Shown here piece by piece: positions 1 to 5,325 of a DNA stretch of 5,325 bases. The stretch is from Betaproteobacteria bacterium SG8_40 (lineage in GTDB: Bacteria; Pseudomonadota; Gammaproteobacteria; Burkholderiales; Eutrophovitaceae). Under the pieces are notes generated by a model. That model did no database searches and was not told the origin of the DNA. It saw only the letters and a list, made by a program, of their open reading frames with translations. Both the position numbers and the translations under genes were made by a program. Location: NCBI GenBank assembly GCA_001304425.1, contig LJTS01000250.1:1-5325 (forward strand), written 5' to 3'. Each line of letters begins with the position of its first letter. The stretch's first letter is position 1.

Positions 1-109
1 GATCGTTCTGCCTTCAGCTTTCCATTGATTTTCCAGTCACATGAAGTGTCGCAGAGGAAGAAAGCGTATTTATAGTGAAAAGCTGGACGCCTGCGCTGGA
101 TTCACGTTT
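1..109. other. Left flank of the IS, no recognisable gene
   Basis: All six frames are interrupted or too short to identify. Frames crossing from here into the IS only give shadow translations. The last four bases (GTTT, 106-109) match the four bases just beyond the other IS end (1144-1147). No part of this stretch looks like the missing N-terminal half of the AI-2E transporter found right of the IS, so the DNA on the two sides of the element may not have been one gene. Confidence 0.5.
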
Positions 110-123
110 CAAGTGCGACACCG
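110..123 (+). repeat. IS30-type terminal inverted repeat, transposase 3' side
   Basis: Bases CAAGTGCGACACCG match exactly the complement of 1130-1143. The last transposase codons (…G-V-A-L-E) run through this repeat, so coding sequence and the transposon end overlap here. Confidence 0.75.
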
Positions 124-814
124 AGTTGAGATGCGAATACCTCGATTGGTGTTTTGAATCCGAGGCACTTCCGCGGCGTTGCGTTGAGGTTCCAGACGAT
201 GGCGTTGATGTCATTGTCGCTGTAGCCGTTGAGGCTTGCCTTTCGCGGCAAGTCGCGTCGCAGGCGACCGTTGGCATTCTCGATGCCGCCACGCTGCCAA
301 GGGCTATGCGGGTCGCAAAAGAAGGCCCGAAGCCCGATGGCGTCTCTGACCCTGTCATGGCGGGCGAACTCGCCACCATTGTCGTGGGTGATTGTCTGGA
401 CCGCGGTTGAGGGCAAAGCGGTGAGCTGACTGATGATGGCATCTGCGGTTTCGGTGGCATCCTTGCTGGAAAGGCGCTCGGCCAAGGTCAGCCGGGAGCA
501 TCGCTCCTGGAGGGTCAGGAGGATGTCCTTCTGGCGGCGGAAGTGCATGAGATCGCCCTCCCAATGTCCAAAGGCGATGCGCCCGTCAGCTTCGGCGGGC
601 CGCTGATCAATGGAAGCCCGGTTAGGGATTGAAGGCTCGCGCCGTCCATTTCGTCGCCGGCGACCCCGCTTTGCCTTGCGCTGAGCGAGATAGCGCGGCA
701 ACCCGGCGCGCCGCCCGGCAGGGCTGTAGACGTATCGGTAGATGGACTCGGCGCTGACAGCGTCGTTCATTGCGTCAAGCTCCATCCGTCCGGCGATCTC
801 TTCCGGCGACCATC

Positions 815-878
815 CCATGGCAAGGCGGTCGCCGACGTAATCGCCACCATGGCAAGGCGGTCGCCGACGTAATCGCCA
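815..878. repeat. 32-bp perfect tandem duplication inside the transposase
   Basis: Copies at 815-846 and 847-878 are identical and directly adjacent; each starts CCATGGCAAGGCGG and ends GTAATCGCCA. Because 32 is not a multiple of three, the duplication shifts the minus-strand frame. Both reading frames translate part of the same peptide (GDYVGDRLAM), which shows the duplication arose inside an intact coding sequence. Replication slippage is the simplest origin; an assembly error is possible. Confidence 0.97.
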
Positions 879-1129
879 AGACGGGTGAAGCGCTGGATCT
901 TCGAACCGCGCAGTTTGCGAACCCAAGCCATCCGATCTGCGCTGTCAGGTCGATAACCCGAGGCACAGCGGTTGCGAGCGATCTCCCGATAGATCGTCCC
1001 ACGATGCCGGCCAAGCCGGCGGGCAATCTCAGAAGCACCAAGGCCCATTTCCATCAAGCCGCGCAAGCGGCAGCGCTCTTCAAGACTGAAGTGATCGTAT
1101 TTGTTTCCCATGGCGATCCCGGACATAGC

Positions 1130-1143
1130 CGGTGTCGCACTTG
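1130..1143 (-). repeat. IS30-type terminal inverted repeat, transposase 5' side
   Basis: CGGTGTCGCACTTG is the exact complement of 110-123. It lies 18 bases upstream of the likely transposase start at 1111 and 3 bases beyond the alternative ATG at 1126, so it probably sits in or next to the transposase promoter. Confidence 0.75.
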
Positions 1144-1157
1144 GTTTGGGAATCTAG

Positions 1158-1793
1158 CTGCATCCAAGTGGAAACAAAGCTCTTTGGACCTTCTGTTCAG
1201 GTTCGAGATTTGACCCTCTACATTTATTTATTATGCTTTATGCGATGGTTTTCTTTTTGCAGCAGAGAGCGACGGTTCTTGCACAGCTCGCACGTCTCTC
1301 GGGACTGCCACCAGAGACACAGAGGAAGTTGGCCGACAGTATAATTTCTGTAAGCCGTGCAACGATAAAAGGCACTCTGGTAATCGGCATCATACAAGGC
1401 GCCTTGGGTGGGATCGCCTTTGCCTTCGTTGGGGTAGAAGCTGCGGCTTTCTGGGGTGTTGTTATGGCGGTGGCCTCGGTCATCCCGGCTATAGGACCGG
1501 CTATCGTGTGGATTCCTTGCGCAATCTATTTGGCATTTACAGGCGAGATTGCCAGTGGAATCGGGCTAGCGGTGTGGGGTGTCTTTGTCGTTGGCTTGGC
1601 GGACAATCTACTGCGCCCGGCTCTGGTTGGCCGCGATGCTCAAATGAGTGATCTGATGGTCCTAGTCAGCACTTTTGGCGGCCTTGCTATGTTCGGTGCC
1701 GCCGGATTGGTCATCGGCCCCGTTATCGCTGGCATATTCATTACGATCTTGGGTGTCTTTGATGAGACCCTTGAAGGCTTCTCAGCTAACTAG
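1158..1793 (+). pseudogene. AI-2E family (PerM-like) transporter, C-terminal half only
   Basis: From about 1233 the translation matches the C-terminal half of AI-2E/UPF0118 membrane transporters: a transmembrane stretch (LYAMVFFLQ), a charged linker (RKLADSIISVSRATIKGTL), then hydrophobic segments with VASVIPAIGPAIVWIP, the DNLLRPALVG motif, and a final GGLAMFGAAGLVIGPVIAGI segment. Family members run to about 350 residues; only about 190 remain. The frame is open back to 1158 but is closed by TAG at 1155-1157, and no Shine-Dalgarno-like sequence precedes the ATGs at 1233 or 1245. The N-terminal transmembrane half is not found in this window. Family members are implicated in small-molecule or cation export, but a half protein is unlikely to transport. 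The IS border lies only 14 bases left of the open frame, so truncation by the IS or by a deletion next to it is likely. A short expressed product from 1233 cannot be excluded. Confidence 0.8.
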
Positions 1794-1807
1794 AGCTGTG
1801 AGTTTTT
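1781..1807 (+). terminator. Probable intrinsic terminator of the AI-2E gene
   Basis: CTCAGCT (1781-1787) pairs with AGC and TGAG in 1794-1802, with a two-base bulge, around a 6-base loop (AACTAG) that contains the TAG stop codon. TTTTT follows at 1803-1807. The stem is short (7 pairs) and bulged, so strength is uncertain, but its position at the gene end fits. Confidence 0.45.
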
Positions 1808-1945
1808 AGAAGGATGTCGATAGGGTGGTAGGAGATAGAGTGTTTAAGCAACGCCAACTTCTCGACGGGGACAACAATGCCTCGGTAAATTGCTGAACTA
1901 ATTGTTACAGCCCGCAAGCTATCTGTCCTCACCTGCTTTGACGTC

Positions 1946-1959
1946 CTTCAAAGTTGAAG
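1946..1959. promoter_or_regulatory. Perfect 6-bp inverted repeat, possible operator
   Basis: CTTCAA and TTGAAG flank a two-base AG spacer. It lies about 11 bases before TATAAA (1970-1975), a position where a regulator of a promoter there could bind. No known operator consensus is recognised, and there is no T-run to suggest a terminator. Confidence 0.25.
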
Positions 1960-2129
1960 CTTGGGAAATTATAAATGTTTTTTGTAATTTTAATAAAATA
2001 TGGCCAATGCACGTTTGAATATTTTTAGCGTCAGCTCTGATAAATTGCCGATGGTACGGTCGATTAGTAATGCAAAAAAGAAATCTCTACTTCGCAATCT
2101 AATTCAGTGGAAACGCAGCGCAATGGCGG

Positions 2130-2150
2130 TAATCTACCGATGGTAGGTTA
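2130..2150. promoter_or_regulatory. 21-bp near-palindrome just upstream of the AsmA-like gene
   Basis: Arms TAATCTACC and GGTAGGTTA flank GAT; 8 of 9 arm positions pair, and the remaining one is a T-G pair that would also be tolerated in RNA. It ends 22 bases before the ATG at 2173. It could be an operator bound by a dimeric regulator or a hairpin in the 5' leader. It is not followed by a T-run, so a terminator is unlikely. I do not recognise a cognate regulator. Confidence 0.35.
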
Positions 2151-2172
2151 ATGCGGTTGGATTGAAGTCTTC

Positions 2173-4968
2173 ATGAAGCGTTGGCTCAAGCGGATCGTCG
2201 TTACCTTGGTCGTTACTCAGGTCGCTTATCTCGGCGTTGTCAACGCAGTTCTCAACCATCCAGCGACCCAGGACGTCATCAATCGCATCCAGCCGGAAAA
2301 GTTCCGCTTTCGATGGGAGCAGGCTTGGAGCTGGTACCCGTTCCGTCTCCATGTCATAAACTTCAACGGCAATTTCCAATCGTGGTCGCAGCAGTGGGAA
2401 ATATCCGTGGCGGAAGCCAACGGAACTCTCGCAATCGCTCCGTTGCTGCAGGAAACTCTACAAGTTTACGACATGGACGGCGATAGCGTCGACTTGAGGT
2501 TCCGCCCACGGCCAACACCTGATCGCGACGACGCCAATATTCGCCAGTTCTATCCGAAGATCGAAGGCCGAAATCCTCATTTGCCGGCCGAGCCGACGCC
2601 GACCCAAGAGCCGGGTATGAAACTGGTCTTCGAGATCGACCGCCTTGGCGGTCAGAACACAATCTGGATTGGCGCCATCAAGACGGAGCTTGAGGGCCGG
2701 GCTTCGGCGACGATCACCCAACAAACCCGTCACGGTCCGCTGAGTATATCCGACTTTCGCGCCGATCTTGCCGTCAACGATCTTACTGTCGATGGACAAC
2801 AGGTGGCCGACAGCGGAACGATCAAAGGGGTATTTGACCTCGAGCCTATCATTTTTTACGAGAACCGCGGCCTGAAAGCGCTGTCTTTCTTGTCGGCCGA
2901 TGCCGATATCGCGTTGCCCATCGATGGGCTCGATTTTCTTAACTTCTACTTCAAGCCCGCGACAGGCATGACCGTCGCCGGAACCGGCGCGATCAATGGG
3001 AGGTTGATCTTCGACAAGGGCGATCTTCAGCCCGGCGCGGACATTGCAATCGCCTCGACTGGCTTGACCGTCGCCTACAGACCGTTTGTCATCGACGGTG
3101 TGGCTGAATTGATGGTCAAAGTAGCCGACACGACGCCGGACATTCTCAATGCGGCGTTTCGTTTTAATTCTCTCAGCGTCAAAGACCAGAGCGACGACGC
3201 CTCGCTCTTCAAAGGCAAGGGTCTCGCCCTGGCGATCGATCGTTCGAGTTACGTTCTCCCAAGAGATGGTGATTTTGGAAGGAAACGTGTCGCGTTCGAC
3301 ATCCCCTCAATGACAGTGCCGGATCTGGCAGCTTATCAACGCTTTTTACCATCAAAGTGGAACGTCGAGTTGATTGGTGGCACTGGATCTATCGAGGGAA
3401 CGGCAGAAGTTACGCCGTTCACCTTCGCGGCCGATCTGATGCTGCGTTCCGACAGGGCTGAACTCAGGTTCAAGGAAAACGAGTCATTTGAGACGGACCT
3501 CTCGGTGATCCTGAAGGCGGCTGGCGAAGCTTCAGATATATCAGCAAGTTTAGACATTGCGGGGAGTTCTATCAGTCTCGACGATACTGAAATCAAAAGA
3601 TCGGACAGCAATATTCTCGAAGCCTGGAAGGCTGACCTTACGGTCTCGAAAGGCAAAGTCGAGTTCAGCTTGCCCGAAGAAAGCGGAGATGGTCGGAGAG
3701 GCTTGCAGAAGCTCATCCAAGAAAAGGATATCCAGGAACTGCTGTCGACGCTCGATGGGCATTTCGCGGCGAAGCTCGTTATCTCCGATCTCGACTGGGC
3801 GAGCGCCTTTTTCAAGAATCCCTACTCACCTCTTGCCTTCAGAAGCTCAGCTGAGATCGACACCGACCTCACGATCCGTGCGGGCTATCTCGCCGAAGGC
3901 TCCAAGCTGCAAATGCCGCCGCAAGATTTTGCGCTGGAAATACTCGACTATGTCGCTGCGGGCAGTGGCGGCTTCGACATTACGGTCGAGAAAGGTGGCG
4001 AGGCACCCGACCTTCACCTCGAAGCAAACCTGACGGACGCCTCGTTCCGGCGCCAGGACGAGGACAAGGCTGTCATCGACTCCATGACGCTTACAGTGGC
4101 CGCCGACAGTAAAAGCGTATCTCTGAGAGACGGGGGCAGCGTTTCCGCCGTCAACTTGAGCATCCCGTCAGCAAAGGTCAACGACATGACGGCGTATAAC
4201 GCCTTTCTGCCAAGCGGATCACCGGTGCGCATTCTCGGCGGTGCTGCTGACTTGAGCGCCAAACTCGACATGCAAGAGGATTCGGCCAGTGGCTTCGCCA
4301 AGTTCAAGACCTCGCGCATCGAGACCGACATAATTGGCGAGCGCATTTCCGGGACGCTGGGTGTGGACGTCAAGATCAATGGGGGGTCTGCCAAGGACAA
4401 AGCCTTCGATATCAGCGGCTCGTCGCTGATCCTCGACGACCTTCGTGCCCCCGGAACCCAGCGCGGATGGAATGCACGTATCGACCTCGGCAGAACGGAA
4501 GTCGTTTGGAGCACCCCGGCCAAACTCGACGCCAGTGGCAGCATCTACATGACTGACACTAGACCGTTGATCGATATCTTTTTTGATGCGCGCGGAAAAG
4601 CGAACAAGTTGGTCGATCGCGTTCTCAATCTGAAGAACGTTCGTGGCAATGCGAAAATCAAGGTTGAGCCAGATGAGGTCGCCATACCCTACGCGCTGGT
4701 CACGAGTGACACGATTGCGCTTGGCGCCAAGGGGCTTATCAGCGAAAAGAACCGTGAAGGCATGTTCTACGCCAAATGTGGTCCAATTGCCGGCGTTTTT
4801 GCACTCGATGACGGCAAGCGCCGCTTCGGCTTAATCAATGCAACACGGAAGTTCGAGGAATACTCGCCGGGAGGGCCGATGCCCAGATTGCTAGGCTTAG
4901 GCTCACGCAAATCAAAGGGCGCCGGCTCGTACAAAAATCGGCTCTCAATATTCAAGCCAAAGAAATAG
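2173..4968 (+). CDS. Large membrane-anchored AsmA-like periplasmic protein
   Basis: The 931-residue product starts with a short basic end (MKRWLKR) and one hydrophobic segment (about residues 8-27) with no clear cleavage site, so it is probably an inner-membrane anchor with the rest in the periplasm. The body is built of alternating short hydrophobic/polar strands with many D, G and S turns, as in AsmA/TamB/YdbH-type proteins, which are thought to form long beta-grooves that carry phospholipid between inner and outer membranes. Residues about 240-500 and 529-785 are a divergent internal duplication: both hold D(L/M)xAYxxFLPS (384-394 and 671-681), a following GG, and GSSxxLDD (464-471 and 749-756). 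The C-terminal part (about 785-900) has the conspicuous stretches TDTRPLIDIFF and IPYALVTSDTIALGAKG, and the tail is basic (ends FKPKK). The ATG is the only start after an in-frame TAA at 2149-2151; GAAG at 2164-2167 is a weak ribosome-binding site. No operon partner is seen: the gene stands alone between decayed genes. Family placement is from overall architecture, not a diagnostic motif; the lipid-transport role is inference. Confidence 0.85.
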   Translation: MKRWLKRIVVTLVVTQVAYLGVVNAVLNHPATQDVINRIQPEKFRFRWEQAWSWYPFRLHVINFNGNFQSWSQQWEISVAEANGTLAIAPLLQETLQVYDMDGDSVDLRFRPRPTPDRDDANIRQFYPKIEGRNPHLPAEPTPTQEPGMKLVFEIDRLGGQNTIWIGAIKTELEGRASATITQQTRHGPLSISDFRADLAVNDLTVDGQQVADSGTIKGVFDLEPIIFYENRGLKALSFLSADADIALPIDGLDFLNFYFKPATGMTVAGTGAINGRLIFDKGDLQPGADIAIASTGLTVAYRPFVIDGVAELMVKVADTTPDILNAAFRFNSLSVKDQSDDASLFKGKGLALAIDRSSYVLPRDGDFGRKRVAFDIPSMTVPDLAAYQRFLPSKWNVELIGGTGSIEGTAEVTPFTFAADLMLRSDRAELRFKENESFETDLSVILKAAGEASDISASLDIAGSSISLDDTEIKRSDSNILEAWKADLTVSKGKVEFSLPEESGDGRRGLQKLIQEKDIQELLSTLDGHFAAKLVISDLDWASAFFKNPYSPLAFRSSAEIDTDLTIRAGYLAEGSKLQMPPQDFALEILDYVAAGSGGFDITVEKGGEAPDLHLEANLTDASFRRQDEDKAVIDSMTLTVAADSKSVSLRDGGSVSAVNLSIPSAKVNDMTAYNAFLPSGSPVRILGGAADLSAKLDMQEDSASGFAKFKTSRIETDIIGERISGTLGVDVKINGGSAKDKAFDISGSSLILDDLRAPGTQRGWNARIDLGRTEVVWSTPAKLDASGSIYMTDTRPLIDIFFDARGKANKLVDRVLNLKNVRGNAKIKVEPDEVAIPYALVTSDTIALGAKGLISEKNREGMFYAKCGPIAGVFALDDGKRRFGLINATRKFEEYSPGGPMPRLLGLGSRKSKGAGSYKNRLSIFKPKK
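2890..3672 (+). repeat. First unit of internal protein duplication (residues 240-500)
   Basis: This unit contains IPSMTVPDLAAYQRFLPS (residues 377-394), then IGGTGSIEGTAEV, and later IAGSSISLDD (462-471). It aligns with the second unit at a steady offset of 285-289 residues. The relation shows at protein level only; unit borders are approximate. Confidence 0.6.
3757..4527 (+). repeat. Second unit of internal protein duplication (residues 529-785)
   Basis: This unit contains IPSAKVNDMTAYNAFLPS (residues 664-681), then LGGAADLSAKLDM, and later ISGSSLILDD (747-756). The two units have diverged well beyond what DNA identity would reveal, so the duplication is old and probably a feature of the family. 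Confidence 0.6.
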
Positions 4969-5070
4969 GCGGTCACCCCATGTGTTCCCCGAAGCAGGAA
5001 ATAGTGCAGTGCGTGAAGGTGTTTTGGGTCACAGCCGGAAATGCTCAATGCGTGCATAAAGTGACTGACT

Positions 5071-5116
5071 TTGGACCTATTTCAGACATCCGTAGTTGGA
5101 CCGTTTTCAGGCGACA
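5071..5116 (-). mobile_element. Solitary IS21-type transposon end
   Basis: Read on the minus strand from 5116 the sequence begins TGTCGCCTGAAAACGGTCC. Two 15-bp subterminal repeats follow in the same direction, CTGAAAACGGTCCAA (5110-5096) and CTGAAATAGGTCCAA (5085-5071), differing at two bases and starting 25 bases apart. A TGT terminus with several subterminal repeats of this kind is typical of IS21-family ends, where the IstA transposase binds. No istA or istB and no second end are present between here and 4968, so the element is a remnant or a deletion product; its inner limit is unknown. The roughly 100 bases from 4969 to 5070 hold no gene; they contain only a small inverted repeat (AAAGT/ACTTT, 5058-5072). 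Confidence 0.55.
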
Positions 5117-5304
5117 CTGATCATCGCTAGAGACGCTGCCAGAGTATAGCCGAAGATACTTTGAACCACGTTGGACCAGACATTGAAGATTTCGAACCAG
5201 CCCCAGGAGCGCTCAGACCGCGGGATGGGCGCAAGATCGGCGTTGTAAAGGCGCCCATCACCCTGCACCGGGTTCACCGAGGATGTCTGTGTGTCGTCGT
5301 CCAT
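5107..5304 (-). pseudogene. NCS1 family permease, N-terminal fragment
   Basis: The 65-residue translation has the N-terminal signature of nucleobase:cation symporter-1 transporters: RLYNADLAPIPRSERSWGWF (residues 18-37), then the start of the first membrane helix (NVWSNVVQSIFGYTLAASLA). These proteins import purines, pyrimidines, hydantoin or related compounds and are normally about 450-500 residues with 12 helices. Here genuine homology ends at about residue 62, where the IS21-like end begins at 5116; the last residues and the TGA stop are supplied by the IS end. The rest of the transporter is absent. The start is set at 5304, preceded by GGGG at a plausible distance; the frame stays open to the window edge, so an earlier start is possible. 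The fragment is almost certainly non-functional. Confidence 0.75.
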
Positions 5305-5325
5305 CGTCGCCCCAAGCGTCGCCAG

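Larger units (their letters stand above)
102..1111 (-). pseudogene. IS30-family transposase, frameshifted by a 32-bp duplication
   Basis: This would be the DDE transposase that cuts and joins the IS ends. The 5' part (1111 down to about 847) encodes MGNKYDHFSLEERC and a helix-turn-helix around GASEIARRLGRHRGTIYREI, the usual IS30 N-terminal DNA-binding region. The 3' part, in another frame, carries the catalytic core: D in HWEGDLM (codon 552-554), D in THDNGGEF (381-383) and E in GGIENANGRLR (279-281). The last two are 34 residues apart, as expected for IS30. The halves join at GDYVGDRLAM / GWSPEEIAGRM once one 32-bp copy at 815-878 is removed, giving about 325 residues, the normal family length. 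I prefer the start at 1111, which matches typical IS30 N-termini; an in-frame ATG at 1126 would add five residues. The last codon and the TGA stop (102-104) lie outside the inferred IS end, so the C-terminus is completed by flanking DNA. As it stands, the protein cannot be made in one frame. Confidence 0.9.
110..1143 (-). mobile_element. IS30-family insertion sequence, inactivated copy
   Basis: The element is bounded by a 14-bp perfect inverted repeat (CAAGTGCGACACCG at 110-123 and its complement at 1130-1143). The tetranucleotide GTTT lies just outside both ends (106-109 and 1144-1147), consistent with a short target duplication; IS30 elements typically duplicate 2-4 bp, though a 4-bp match alone could be chance. 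The single transposase gene fills nearly the whole element on the minus strand. Length is 1034 bp, or 1002 bp without the internal 32-bp duplication, within the lower range for IS30 elements. The ends are inferred from the inverted repeat; homology beyond the 14 bp is weak, so the exact boundary could shift by a base or two. Confidence 0.8.
1808..2172. other. AT-rich spacer upstream of the AsmA-like gene
   Basis: No coding sequence that I can support lies here. The middle (about 1960-2025) is clearly richer in A+T than the flanking genes and includes TATAAA at 1970-1975, a possible -10 element without a convincing -35 at the right distance. The nine bases CCGATGGTA occur twice (2048-2056 and 2137-2145), the second inside the inverted repeat at 2130-2150. 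The promoter of the large gene at 2173 is expected somewhere in this stretch, but I cannot place it firmly. Confidence 0.5.

Noticed and set aside
77..91. GTGAAAAGCTGGACG in the left flank, loosely like the IS21-type end repeats
   Set aside because: Only partial similarity, with no second repeat and no TGT terminus nearby; chance cannot be excluded.
75..410. Plus-strand open frame of 111 codons over the IS
   Set aside because: It is antisense to the transposase catalytic core, has no recognisable domain, and crosses the IS boundary; a shadow frame.
815..878. Programmed ribosomal frameshift in the transposase
   Set aside because: The frame change is fully explained by an exact 32-bp duplication; no slippery heptamer is needed, and IS30 transposases are normally made from one frame.
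770..1213. Plus-strand open frame of 147 codons ending in FGNLAASKWKQ
   Set aside because: Most of it is antisense to the transposase. The part after 1144 could be a frameshifted remnant of the AI-2E gene, but the similarity is too weak to claim.
2169..2178. Perfect palindrome CTTCATGAAG over the start codon
   Set aside because: Ten bases is short, and it comes from the start codon next to a lysine codon; no function is implied.
4014..4544. Minus-strand open frame of 176 codons
   Set aside because: It lies antisense within the AsmA-like gene, is serine/leucine-rich shadow sequence, and shows no family match.
1..5325. CRISPR array, tRNA or riboswitch
   Set aside because: No regularly spaced repeats, cloverleaf or recognisable aptamer core was found on reading both strands.

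Overview
The window looks like accessory DNA of an alphaproteobacterium, probably of the Rhizobiales. This is inferred from the moderately high G+C coding style, the IS30-type element, the AI-2E and NCS1 transporter remnants, and a large AsmA-like envelope protein. No rRNA, tRNA or housekeeping marker is present, so the taxonomic guess is soft.

Layout, left to right. Bases 1-109 hold nothing recognisable. Bases 110-1143 are an IS30-family insertion sequence on the minus strand, with a 14-bp perfect terminal inverted repeat and a GTTT tetranucleotide flanking both ends. Its transposase keeps the helix-turn-helix and all three DDE residues but is broken by a 32-bp perfect tandem duplication (815-846 / 847-878); removing one copy restores an open frame of about 325 codons. 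Right of the IS lies the C-terminal half of an AI-2E (PerM-like) membrane transporter (to 1793), with no N-terminal half and no convincing start, followed by a likely intrinsic terminator whose loop holds the stop codon. An AT-rich spacer (1808-2172) carries two inverted repeats.

The only intact gene is 2173-4968 (+), a 931-residue protein with an N-terminal membrane anchor, a long beta-rich body and an internal tandem duplication of about 285 residues. It resembles large AsmA/YdbH-type inner-membrane-anchored periplasmic proteins, but I do not recognise a named gene.

At the right edge on the minus strand is the first ~62 residues of an NCS1-type nucleobase:cation symporter. It is cut at 5116 by a sequence that looks like one end of an IS21-family element (TGT terminus plus two 15-bp subterminal repeats). 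No IS21 transposase genes fit in the window, so this appears to be a solitary IS end.

Taken together, one apparently functional envelope gene stands as an isolated unit between two decayed transporter genes, each bordering mobile-element DNA. There is no multi-gene pathway here; the most distinctive item is the duplicated AsmA-like protein with palindromic elements upstream.
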